Source of the DNA: Spodoptera frugiperda
Taxonomy: Eukaryota > Arthropoda > Insecta > Lepidoptera > Noctuidae
Assembly (NCBI RefSeq): GCF_023101765.2
Contig: NC_064229.1
Span: 7,292,473 to 7,356,472 of the forward strand
Length of the DNA: 64,000 nt
Direction: 5' to 3'
The position numbers were made by a program, and so were the translations under genes. Position 1 is the stretch's first letter, and each line of letters starts with the position of its first letter. Under the pieces are notes generated by a model. That model worked only from the letters and a program-made list of their open reading frames with translations. It was not told the origin of the DNA and made no database searches. Shown in pieces: positions 38,301 through 43,749 of the stretch.

Positions 38301-39942
38301 GAAACGGGCGGAAAAACGTCCCCACGGAAGCACAGGCCTCGTGCCAACACAAAGCCCGCCGCCTCCAGAACCCATCCTGGGTTCGCCCGCCCCGTCCAGA
38401 AGTTAGCTACGGGCAATAGCCACTCCAACCCTATCACCCCCGTTAGGGAGACTATCACCCGTACCCAGGGTGCACCACGGGGAGGTCTTCTGGCGCCGCA
38501 CCCTGGGTTTATAAACTTGAAACTTGGCATGAACACGTACATAGGCAAGTAAATATGTTTGACATTATAAGTTTTTTCAAACTACCCTCCAATCGTGATT
38601 TAGGGGTGCGATTGGGGACTGATTTATTAACGCACAGCCGAAACCGCTTGGTATAGGAGTCTGAGATTTTGAACAGAGGTTCCTTTAGTAACATAAGTGA
38701 GCACTAAGAAGGGATTTTTGAAATGTCAACCCCCAAGGGGGGAAACGGGATAAACTGAGCCGGGGCTGCGGGAAAGTTCTAACGAGATACCGTGGCCCCG
38801 GAACGCAAAGGGCAACTGAAGGAACGAGGTGGGTTTTAGTCAGTAAAAGTCTGACACTCCCTTCCGTTCCACCCAGAGCGGGAGAAGATTTCAGCATGTG
38901 GAAGAAAAAGCCCTGTCGAGATCATTAAAAAACGCTATATATAACCGAATTACACGTGGGCGAAGCCGCGGGCGGAAAGCTAGTTATCTTATAACACTAT
39001 TTTTATCAACGAAAATTAACTTAATAACTTATCCCTTATCAACAGGAATACACCCTCCTAATAGACCTCCACCGTCGCGGCGGCAATCCAAACAACGTGC
39101 TGTGTCCTCGCTTCCCTCGCGGCAAGAATGAGGGCTGGATCCTCACGCTCGGTACCGTGGACGATGGAGAGCTACACGCCTTGAAACGAGTGCCGCCTAA
39201 AGGAACGGCGCAGGTTACCTTCTACACGCCTTCTAGGACTGGTAAGCAGATATAATAATAGATATACTAATTAACATTAATTTAATATTTAAAAATGTAA
39301 CTAACAAGTAAAAGAAATAAATGAATGATCAGATATACTAATATATTTGTTAATTTAGTTATGGTGGTTTTCCATCAGAGATGTGCTAAGCTACGAAGAT
39401 GTAATAGCCCAGCTGTGAAACTATGTGACCGTTTCCACTGATACTAAGCTAGCGGCGGCGCATATTTTGTAGCTGTGCTATGAAAATGCGACGCCGTAAA
39501 GTAACTGTGCGAATAAAATGCGCAGCTCGAGTGTGTGATGTATTGATAGTAGGAAGCCATCCATAACACGCATCCTTCCGACTTTAGCTGACTCCGAATC
39601 CACCAGTGTTAAAGCTATATCTACCTATGAATATGATTGATGGAAGCCAAACGCATCCACAGCAACGTAGCATACCACATCTCTTGTAGAAGAGCACCCT
39701 AAAATCTCCCCAAAACAAACAAACAAACAAACAAAATTTCCCATTTAACATTATTATAAGGATTTACCAACTAAATAAGTTTTTTCTTTTCCGCAGGCCG
39801 TATTATCTACACGCTGTATGTGCTAAGCGACAGTTACATGGGCCTCGACCAGCAATACGACCTACAAATAGAACTCATAGACCCACTGCCTACTGAGAAC
39901 ATCGAGAGAGTCTACAATATAGACAAAACTATTATTGAATAA
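8444..39942 (+). CDS. ASCC3: ASCC3, activating signal cointegrator 1 complex helicase (whole gene, 38 exons)
   Basis: The gene encodes a Ski2-like 3'-5' helicase with two tandem cassettes. In other animals it is the motor of the ASC-1/RQT complex that splits collided ribosomes, and it also unwinds DNA for ALKBH3-dependent alkylation repair. The 38 exons sum to 6564 nt, about 2187 residues plus TAA; human ASCC3 is about 2200. The start ATG begins MIELPRITRALRA, matching the conserved ASCC3 N-terminus. Walker A motifs are APTGAGKT (about 499-506) and APTGSGKT (about 1357-1364); the DExH boxes are DEVH (about 611-614) and DEIH (about 1461-1464). Junction phases agree throughout. Exon 15 is frame-broken, the exon 14 donor is poor, and intron 34 is GC-AG. 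Exon coordinates are in the four part entries. The nearest AATAAA after the stop is at 39984-39989. Confidence 0.93.
9490..9605. mobile_element. MITE family 3, copy 1 (ASCC3 intron 2)
   Basis: A short foldback element with arms around an AATCGAGACGAGCGCG-type sequence and a partly complementary second arm with AATCAGAGCGCC. Related copies lie at 13695-13812 and 15652-15782. It is noncoding. Confidence 0.65.
10726..11050 (+). mobile_element. MITE family 1, copy 2 (ASCC3 intron 4)
   Basis: It begins AATAGGGATGATGAC and ends with the inverse, CATCATCCCTATT. The interior is homologous to 3034-3355. It is intact end to end and noncoding, and it lies about 90 bp before the exon 5 acceptor. Confidence 0.82.
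12083..12268 (+). mobile_element. R1-clade LINE ORF2 C-terminal fragment (ASCC3 intron 6)
   Basis: The DNA matches the end of ORF2 of the element at 32640-35831: the same order of GACCTCTCGCG-like, GAAGCAGTCATGCTAGCTAA and GTCGGGGATCGCG landmarks. Frameshifts have removed its coding potential. It ends about 70 bp before the exon 7 acceptor. Confidence 0.75.
12655..12792 (-). mobile_element. tRNA-derived SINE (family A), copy (ASCC3 intron 7)
   Basis: Minus-strand copy of the SINE described at 27195. The B box GGGTTCGATTCCCGCACGG is perfect on the minus strand, and the ACTCTTTGTGTGATC and CATGTCC landmarks follow. It is probably transcriptionally silent within the intron. Confidence 0.72.
12872..23180 (+). 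CDS. ASCC3: ASCC3 exons 8-23: first helicase cassette and Sec63 unit
   Basis: Exons are 12872-13072, 13391-13583, 14068-14254, 14872-14998, 15269-15552, 15822-15927, 16295-16519, 17024-17122, 17661-17805, 18281-18417, 19891-20067, 20663-20888, 21824-21965, 22287-22398, 22862-22953 and 23104-23180. In order they encode Walker A (exon 8), TPEKWD (exon 9), DEVH and the SAT motif in GLSATLPNY (exon 10), the second RecA domain with GRAGRPQFD (exon 14), then the winged-helix, Sec63 ratchet and beta-sandwich parts. The ATPase motifs are intact, so this cassette looks catalytically competent apart from exon 15, which falls in the winged-helix region and has broken frame. The exon 19 donor is GTTAGT. 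Confidence 0.9.
13695..13812. mobile_element. MITE family 3, copy 2 (ASCC3 intron 9)
   Basis: Contains GAAATCGAAACGAGAGCGCG and, downstream, the partly complementary AATCGGAGTGCCGAAAGCTC. It is the same foldback family as 15652-15782. Confidence 0.65.
14648..14826 (-). mobile_element. Short Helitron (ASCC3 intron 10)
   Basis: On the minus strand the element starts with TC and ends with CTAG, preceded by a GC-rich hairpin (TGAAATCGCTGGCAGAAG region). It sits between an A and a T, as Helitrons do. It is 179 bp long and noncoding, so non-autonomous. Confidence 0.65.
15652..15782. mobile_element. MITE family 3, copy 3 (ASCC3 intron 12)
   Basis: Best copy of the family. One arm holds GAAACGAGAGCGCGTTCGGC, and the other holds the near-complement with GAACGCGCTCTCATTTCG. 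The transcript would fold into a long hairpin. It lies about 40 bp before the exon 13 acceptor. Confidence 0.7.
16528..17023 (+). repeat. Tandem repeats of the intron 13/exon 14 junction (ASCC3 intron 14)
   Basis: The junction sequence TTTACAGGGCACAGAAATCT, followed by CTACGACCAAA and CCACGG, occurs first at the true exon 14 start (acceptor ends 16294). It then recurs at about 16529, 16801 and 16967, with a partial copy near 16660. Each unit also carries the intron 13-like stretch with CTCAACTCTATA and a following CCAAACACAGAT. Units are roughly 135-150 bp and diverged. Each complete unit therefore offers a decoy 3' splice site plus about 25 bases of false exon. Confidence 0.8.
17024..17122 (+). 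other. ASCC3 exon 15, frame-disrupted
   Basis: The exon starts after a good acceptor and ends at CAG|GTAACG; it is 99 nt, phase 0 to phase 0. The first 15 codons read VAIWATVTNIEEAVE in the expected frame. After that the expected frame meets TAA (17075-17077), while the conserved continuation NTYLFVRMRIHP is found in another frame. One extra base near 17120 would restore phase with exon 16. Two lesions thus cancel in length but leave a stop between them. It may be an assembly error, an allelic null, or an exon that is skipped: exons 14 and 16 join in frame. Confidence 0.7.
17264..17612. repeat. Cluster of three hairpins (ASCC3 intron 15)
   Basis: Three successive foldbacks each start with ACACACCTTA-like sequence. 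The first is perfect, TACGATTTTACTGTACA against TGTACAGTAAAATCGTA. The second and third are diverged relatives (TTAGGTTTTAACTG and TTACAATTTAACTGTACAG). They look like nested or tandem copies of one small MITE. Nothing is coded. Confidence 0.65.
18531..18697. mobile_element. MITE family 2, copy 1 (ASCC3 intron 17)
   Basis: Terminal inverted repeats read CCGAATACTCAAACGCTACT on the left, with a degenerate inverse ending ATTCGGG on the right. Related copies are at 29807-29942 and 46589-46719. This copy carries an extra perfect palindrome near 18570-18605. Confidence 0.75.
18824..19675 (+). mobile_element. Helitron, non-autonomous (ASCC3 intron 17)
   Basis: It starts TCTATACTTATAATAAATC after an A and ends GGCAGAAGCTAG before a T, with a GC-rich hairpin (CCGCGCGGACGGAGTC region) just inside the 3' end. 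A TCTG microsatellite lies at about 18948-18986. A second start-like sequence near 19390 suggests a nested or duplicated copy. No Rep/helicase frame is present. Confidence 0.7.
18948..18986 (+). repeat. (TCTG)n microsatellite
   Basis: About nine to ten uninterrupted TCTG units lie inside the Helitron. Such tracts are common near Helitron 5' ends in moths. Confidence 0.9.
20090..20335 (-). mobile_element. SINE family B 3' parts (ASCC3 intron 18)
   Basis: Two adjacent fragments carry the 3' landmark pair AACGTC(G/A)CGC and ATCCCCAAAGAGGTA / TCCCGAAGGGGTA. The first continues with CACTTTTCACCATTTGTGTT and TAAGTCCCACGTAATAG, which match the element at 62614-62815 and the inverse of 44450-44735. 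Confidence 0.6.
23763..31822 (+). CDS. ASCC3: ASCC3 exons 24-36: second helicase cassette
   Basis: Exons are 23763-23983, 24551-24653, 24896-25085, 25451-25604, 26109-26245, 26796-27012, 27485-27643, 28104-28245, 28736-28926, 29534-29724, 30225-30393, 30930-31217 and 31688-31822. Motifs appear in order: APTGSGKT, TPEKWDG, DEIHLLGE, GLSTALAN, FVSSRRQTR, ATLAWGVNFPAHL and QMMGRAGRPQ. The second Sec63 unit starts in exon 32. The canonical GKT and DEIH suggest this cassette also binds and hydrolyses ATP. Exon 34 uses a GC donor (CAG|GCAAGA), and phase and protein conservation both support that boundary. Confidence 0.92.
24300..24436 (-). mobile_element. tRNA-derived SINE (family A), copy (ASCC3 intron 24)
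   Basis: Body and head of the family A SINE in reverse. It has CCTGTGTCGTGGGTGCG and ACAATTTGTGGATCACACA, ending in GCTCCGTGCGGGAATCG. The tRNA-like head is truncated. Confidence 0.72.
27195..27390 (+). mobile_element. tRNA-derived SINE (family A), best copy (ASCC3 intron 29)
   Basis: Sense copy with a tRNA-like head containing the RNA polymerase III B box GGTTCGATTCC in GTAGCGGGTTCGATTCCCG. The body follows with AACTCTTTGTGTGATCC, ATTGTTGTTTCGG and GTAAACGCACCCATGACACA. A short A-rich tail follows. It cannot be a tRNA gene because the acceptor and D arms are not complete. Confidence 0.8.
29807..29942. mobile_element. MITE family 2, copy 2 (ASCC3 intron 33)
   Basis: Bounded by CCGAATACTGAAACGCTACT and its imperfect inverse ending GTTTGAGTATTCG. 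The middle (ATCGTGCTATCTCT) matches the copy at 46589-46719. Confidence 0.75.
29996..30145 (-). mobile_element. tRNA-derived SINE (family A), diverged copy (ASCC3 intron 33)
   Basis: Reverse copy of family A with many substitutions. The landmarks GAATTTTCTTCTATG, CATACACATCACACCCAGAC and GATCACACAAAGAG remain. It lies about 80 bp before the exon 34 acceptor. Confidence 0.6.
32640..35831 (-). CDS. R1-clade ORF2: endonuclease and reverse transcriptase
   Basis: One uninterrupted frame of 1063 codons encodes the polyprotein that nicks target DNA and copies the element RNA. The apurinic-type endonuclease is at about residues 8-210: QANINH, SEPY with Glu40, LGDFNA with Asp128/Asn130, and TYSDHRY with Asp204/His205. 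The reverse transcriptase is at about 440-760: SLDIANAFN, GVPQGSVLGP and CYADD (Asp677/Asp678). A C-terminal CxxC...HxxxxC knuckle starts CRHCVDHPEDTVEH. All expected catalytic residues are present. The frame has no ATG near its start: the first codon is TTG and it overlaps the end of ORF1 by 10 bases, so coupled re-initiation or frameshifting is inferred. The stop follows RDDLRPP. Confidence 0.92.
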   Translation of the reverse strand: MSIVTPLRLLQANINHCAAAQDLLLQSMAQWSINIAVVSEPYFVPPRDHWVADLDGSVTIISSAAAGTPTLEGAQRGRGCVAARFGEIAVVGVYFSPNRTLAEFHNSLRELVDVVVGFRSLPVLVLGDFNAKNLAWGSRITDTRGRMVEDWALESGLVVLNRGSVPTCVRMQGESVVDISFASPALSPRVVDWCVMEEVETYSDHRYIRFDVSAESADPPVRQAPCGPRWALRQLDRELFLEAAILQAWVIPPDRPADINEEARWLQDAMYRICDVAMPRVRPGQRKRQMYWWSQELAALRSACVAARRQYTRHRRLRIRPPDAEAREAELYEGYKAAKDALKTEIRRAKNQARQEMLETLDRDPWGRPYLMVRDKLRTQAPPLTQSLRPEVVEEVVTTLFPQSQRGYIPPCMTPPPAVPDAGHSDDDDDTAPEVTEAELRVAVRRMGAKNTAPGPDGLPGKAWVLASETLRPRLIGLFSACLERGQFPLSWKAGKLVLVKKPGRPADSPSAYRPIVLLDEVGKLFERIISNRLVAHLTGTGPDLADGQFGFRRGRSTVDAIMRVRDLTTGSAVSRGRVVVAVSLDIANAFNSLPWSCILEALRYHRVPTYLRRIVEAYLTNRSVIYPGHRGEWNRREMSRGVPQGSVLGPLLWNIGYDWVLRTDLPSGVSVVCYADDTLVLASGRSHQMAADLMTRAVAIVVARIRQLGLEVALHKSEAMCFYGRGNAPPLGGFQIMAGGVSIGIEVTMKYLGLVLDSRWKFEEHFRRLAPKLERTGAALKRLLPNLGGPNASCRRLYAGIVRSMALYGAPVWAPNLRRRPARALVSSQRVMAIRMIRGYRTISGEAANLLAGSPPWDLEAKVLAHVYSLRAEAHRRGESPLPRQISAWRDELRRDLMAEWKQRLSQPRAGLAVIAAVSPLFEEWLERRHGVLTYRLTQVLTGHGSFGRYLFRIRREETPGCRHCVDHPEDTVEHTVAVCPAWAEHRRVLRDVIGDGDLSRPALVQAMVRSEGEWDAVSSFCEAVMLAKEEAERVRERSSSRPSRRRRHSGRRGSRDDLRPP
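35822..37902 (-). CDS. R1-clade ORF1: Gag-like nucleic-acid-binding protein, frameshifted
   Basis: ORF1 proteins coat the element RNA. The C-terminal part has three CCHC-type zinc knuckles: CYRCHVGHHVSVKC, CCFRCGQPGHRAGSC and a longer third, CQACATVGKPANH...C. Before them is a basic stretch rich in Arg and Lys (RRRKEKRAAAM region) and a coiled-coil-like Glu/Arg region. The likely start is the ATG at 37900-37902 (MEKSKNKTF). From there the frame runs about 60 codons and then continues in a different frame near 37700-37725, where a 631-codon frame opens with TTG. A one-base indel there would explain both. The N-terminal part is serine-rich. Confidence 0.85.
39046..39942 (+). CDS. ASCC3: ASCC3 exons 37-38: C-terminal domain and stop
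   Basis: Exons are 39046-39241 and 39797-39942 (TAA). They finish the C-terminal immunoglobulin-like/FN3-type part of the second Sec63 unit, including the conserved stretch YTLYVLSDSYMGLDQQYD. The exons lie beyond a 7.2-kb intron filled by a Helitron and an R1-clade LINE. AATAAA at 39984-39989 is the likely polyadenylation signal. Confidence 0.93.
39362..39703. mobile_element. Probable MITE (ASCC3 intron 37)
   Basis: The left edge, TTTTCCATCAGAGATGTG, continues to GCTAAGCTAC. The right edge holds the imperfect inverse, GTAGCATACCACATCTCTTG. About 340 bp, noncoding, between exons 37 and 38. Confidence 0.55.
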
Positions 39943-41590
39943 ATCAGCCTCGTGATTTTTTGTATTTATTCTTATATCTATTTAATAAATTAAATTATTT
40001 TATAATTTTAGTTTTGTGTTTTCATTTTATATCTTTACTGCCGTGTTTGGGCTCTCAAAAATTAAATATTAGATACAATAAATTATTTTCTATCGTCATC
40101 ATTATCAGCCGAGAGACGTCCACTGCGGAACAAAGGCCTCCCCCTTAGTCCTCCACGTAGAACGACAAGCTGCCACCTGTATCCACTGGCTCCCCGCAAC
40201 TCAACGATGTCGTCGGAGTGGGAGGTTTGCCCACGTTACTTTTCTATAACTACTAAATTTAAATATGCGGCTTTTATAGCTATTCGAATACGCACGGTTA
40301 GTTTCAAGCCTAGATCAGTCCCACCTTGGGCTTATAGTCATGAGCAACATGCGCAACGATTTACGTGGCACAGCCAACTCATAATCACATAAAATATAAT
40401 TACTCTAATCACTCATCTATGTGTTGGTAATTATGTAATTTTCATCATCATAGTATTCCTCATTATATTTTGATATGCATAAAGTAAGATGATATGATGA
40501 CGTCTATTAAATATAAGGATATAATGCCCCAATCGTAGATGTGGTAGTGAAACTCAATCCCTTTTTATTAAAATCCCAATATCTTTCATCAGCCGCAGAC
40601 AGACATAGTTAATATTATCATATTGGCTTTGACGTTCAACAGTGCCTTCCTGGTCTATTTAAAACAGATAATTTTGACTTTGACTTTGCCGTCTCTGGCC
40701 CTAACCCCAAGTTACTTATGAGATTACCTTAGTATTCCTACTTTACATATGCTGCAAAATCAGAGAGTTCAACTTCATAAGAAGTAAGGTAAGTCATAAA
40801 CAAGTTGGAAATAAAAAACAATATCTTTCACTTATTATTATTTTTTATTCATATTTACAGTTTCTTATATACTATCACTTACAATCTATTTTCATGTTCA
40901 TTTAGCTTGGCTATCAATTTATCACTTACCTACAATGTCGAGGAATGATGTTGTAATATTTGTCAAACTAATGGTATCCGCAAAGTTGGTACGTACGGAA
41001 TTGAGTCAAGTTACCTCAAACCACCTTAGACCATTTCAATACCAACATTTTGTTATTTTTATTACAAAAATATATATCATCATATAAATAACACTTATAC
41101 TATGTCATACTGTATATTTGTGGGTGTGAATAAAGTTATTTTCTTATAAAAATACTTAAGTACTAAAGGCAACTTTAAGAATATAAGAAAAAATATCAAG
41201 AGCTTAAGTCAGTTTGGTTAGGTTCATCACTGCCCGTGACCCAATAAAGACCATATACTGGGTGACCAGAAGTAATATGAAAGTAACCAAATTATTGTAT
41301 TGGTAACCTTAACAGCCCATGTTGGATGTTGGGTATGAGCTGTTAAAGTTGATGGAAGCGAACGTACAAAATATATCACCTTATTGCATTGCACCTAGAA
41401 CATACAGAGCGCATGTCGCATGGGGACCCGACACGTACAACTTCCACAGATTACTAGTTTTCAACGGTTTTTCCACTGCATTGGTAACTCGTTTAATCTC
41501 AATCACATAGAAAGATAATTAAACAAGTATACCAGACGGTTTAGTAAGCACGCATTTATTTATCTCCCGGATGGAATGGCAAATAAATAA
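39943..41590. other. ASCC3 3' UTR and intergenic spacer
   Basis: Holds the ASCC3 polyadenylation signal, an RTE 3' end (40092-40206) and a short LINE tail with TTTGACTTTGACTTTG (about 40612-40690) that also occurs at 20998-21075. No gene is seen. Confidence 0.5.
40092..40206 (-). mobile_element. RTE-clade LINE 3' end
   Basis: On the minus strand this is the end of an RTE-type element: a conserved end with GCCTTTGTTCCGCAGTGGAC, then CTCTCGGCTGATGATGA and a short trinucleotide tail. A sister fragment is at 46991-47106. Confidence 0.65.
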
Positions 41591-41810
41591 ATGCAGCAAA
41601 GCGGTTATCCAACAGTAACTACATGTAACATGACCATCAGGTACATGCTACGAGCATCTCGAACTGGAGTAAATCCAGTGAGACATTGCTCGGGACTTCG
41701 GGAATTGAACCCGACTTGGGAATTGAACCCAGGACCTCAGGGAGGCAGTCATCATTACTGTCGAACAACGAAACCGACCAATGAAAAATTCGTTAGGAAA
41801 CGAGTAATCT
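41591..41810 (-). mobile_element. tRNA-like SINE fragment
   Basis: The minus strand carries CCTGGGTTCAATTCCCAAG, a B-box-like GGTTCAATTCC, and a duplicated second one 20 bases on. The head is tRNA-like, but no full cloverleaf is present. It sits in the 3' part of array unit D. Confidence 0.5.
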
Positions 41811-42202
41811 GTGGAAGCTGGGTCGTGTTACATGTTGAAGGTTACTCTATGTGCGGCGGCTTGTAGGACAGAGGGGCGAACTGGAGAGAAACTGTTAGGT
41901 GGAAGGTGAAGCTGCGTGGAGCGACCGCTAGCTGGGCAGCAGGTATCGCCTCGTCACCAGAAATCTGGAAAATACATTAAATTATTTTAATACTATACAA
42001 TTGCTTCGTCAGTATAACGTGCGTACTGAGCACGATGCGTGTATACCAGATAGGATGTAACCTGGTATATTGATTTTGATTCTTTAAAATATCTGGAACC
42101 GTGTTAACGTATCTAAGAAAATTACAGTCACTTTGTTGAGTAATAAAGCCACGCCCCAACCTCTATAGAAGAAAATCTTGAATACAATTTGAAAGTATCT
42201 TT

Positions 42203-42362
42203 GTGTGTATGATACTTTCAAATGTATGTGTGTGGGTGGGTGGGTGGGGGTGCGTATGGGTGTATATGTGTATGGGTGTGTGTATGTGTATGGGGGTGTG
42301 TATGTGTATGTGTATGGGTGTGTGTATGTGTATGGGTGTGAGTCTGTGTATACGTATGTGTG
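42203..42362 (+). repeat. TG-rich minisatellite
   Basis: Imperfect repeats of TATGGGTGTGTG and TGTATGTGTATGGG. Long frames in several phases arise only from the repeat. Confidence 0.85.
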
Positions 42363-42894
42363 TAAGAAAAACCAACTTACATTTAAATTGGAAAGCAGGA
42401 AACAAAAGAGCCGCTTGAGAAGAGACCTGAAACAATGAAATAAAATAATAATTAACTATTTGCAATTACGTAACTAAATCATTGCATTATTATAGGAAAT
42501 ATGAATAAATGCGAAAGTGCATCGGAAAATATGAAGGGCCATTGGCCCCGCCCACGTCTTGAGTGAACACGTGTTCCGCCATTTTGTTTCTACAATTACC
42601 TAGCCACGCCTACATTCGTAGCAAAATGCAGTCCCAATTCAGTTTAATAATTATTTCATAAAAGTTAACTGTAATTGGAATATTTCTTGTTTACAAACAA
42701 AGAAACTACGTATTTAACAAAGTTGCATTCCATACTGTCATTACTTAAAACCACCACGTGGCAATTGCACTAAAATGCAACACATGTGTAATTTTTAATC
42801 CACTTGTAATTAATTAAAACCGTTCAATGTTACATTATTTCAGTTATAAAACATAATCAATCACAAAATATATAAAGACTTGAAGGCTTCATAC

Positions 42895-43205
42895 ATTGAA
42901 GAAGTACCTTCAGCCAAGATGGCGTCCGATTGCAACATCGCGCATCGGCTTCAGCGTCAATCCGTAACCCATAGCCACGCCCCCCGTAGCACGTGTCAGT
43001 AGAAGAAAGTTTACTATCTTTAAATAAAAACCGCGATTCGAATATAATTGAAGAACAAAGAGGAATAAACCGTGAACCGATAAGAACATTATCTACCCTT
43101 ATAATGGCCACCGATGGCCGGACGGCGTAGACATCTACGCCGTAGTCACGTAGCGCGTAGCCCGTAGCCACGCCTACACCGTAGTCCCCTACGTCGTAGC
43201 CAAAG
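42895..43205 (-). repeat. CGTAG-rich patch, unknown repeat
   Basis: A GC-rich block inside AT-rich DNA. The pentamer CGTAG/CTACG recurs about ten times in 43127-43197. The decamer TAGCCACGCC occurs at about 42601, 42972 and 43158. A minus-strand frame of 104 codons spans it but shows no known domain. It resembles the ends of a transposon more than a gene. Confidence 0.4.
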
Positions 43206-43523
43206 TTGGAGTTTTTTCGAAATATTTTTAAGTACGCGAAGAAATGTAAATTTTAAAGACATAAGTATAATGAAATAATGAGACATAATTAACAGTCACA
43301 TATACATTACATACATAAAAAAAACATTAAGATTAAAACAAAAATTTACAAAAAATAATCGTTATATGCAAAAAACTAATAAAATAAATAACAAAATCAA
43401 TTAAGAAAATGCCCTAAAATACATACCTCTGTCTGAAGCCGAAGCCACGTGCACCAAACGGGAAACACGACCGCCCTGGAGCTCCACCAAAGCCTTTCTG
43501 AATGCAATTCTTTAGGACACGGG

Positions 43524-43548
43524 CTGCAAAGCGCAGGACCAATCAATA
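43524..43548 (-). promoter_or_regulatory. Shared array box, unit D
   Basis: On the minus strand it reads TATTGATTGGTCCTGCGCTT, continuing TGCAG. Aligned to the same box in units A, B and C, 17 or more of 25 positions agree. An AT-rich stretch (TTTTATTT) lies about 25 bases upstream, as a TATA element would. Confidence 0.6.
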
Positions 43549-43749
43549 TTTTCCCGCAGGACAAATAAAACCAAAACTTTAAACCCTAGTCCTATGAAGT
43601 AAGCTCCAAGTATATATCTCTTTCACTCACGTTGTACACAGCTATCTTTGTCTCTGTCCCACACTAGAACCCCTAACTTCGTATCGGAAGTCTGTGGAAT
43701 GGAACATTCTAGAATGTTTTAGATGACCTGCGCAGTAACGAAAAGGGTG

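Larger units (their letters stand above)
32330..38510 (-). mobile_element. Nearly full-length R1-clade non-LTR retrotransposon
   Basis: The element reads right to left: GC-rich 5' UTR (about 38510-37903), ORF1, ORF2, a 3' UTR of about 280 bp and a 27-base poly(A), seen as T at 32330-32356. Organisation, two ORFs and zinc knuckles fit the R1 clade of the Jockey superfamily. Its GC content contrasts sharply with the surrounding AT-rich intron. It lies in antisense to ASCC3. Truncated relatives are at 61836-62600 and 52974-53128, so the family has been active. The 5' boundary is approximate because I could not find a target-site duplication. Confidence 0.85.
32129..38983 (+). mobile_element. Helitron interrupted by an R1-clade LINE (ASCC3 intron 36)
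   Basis: The left end is TCTATCTATATATAAAACTC after an A. The right end is GCGGGCGGAAAGCTAG before a T, with the GC-rich 3' hairpin GCCGCGGGC just inside. These are Helitron hallmarks: TC...CTAG and A/T insertion. Helitron DNA occupies 32129-32329 and about 38510-38983. The landmark GAGCACTAAGAA(A/G)GGATTTTT appears in both parts, so the host was either duplicated or a composite before the LINE arrived. A second small R1-like 3' fragment lies at about 38757-38890. Confidence 0.7.
41867..43560 (-). pseudogene. Array unit D: 5' exon and splice sites kept, no clear protein
   Basis: This is the distal member of a four-unit minus-strand array. It keeps the shared box (43524-43548), a first exon of about 100 bases ending at AGAG|GTATGT (exon edge 43437), a small second exon (42381-42426, flanked by TTTCAG and GTAAGT) and a third acceptor (TTTTCCAG, exon edge 41964). 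The third exon is open for about 40 codons but has no ATG, and it runs into a SINE. Most likely this is a decayed or noncoding copy. A TG-rich minisatellite and a CGTAG-rich patch fill its introns. I do not recognise the family. Confidence 0.45.

Noticed and set aside
42163..42465. Frames of 70-100 codons over the TG-rich stretch
   Set aside because: Low-complexity His/Ile/Thr or Val/Cys/Met repeats produced by a minisatellite.
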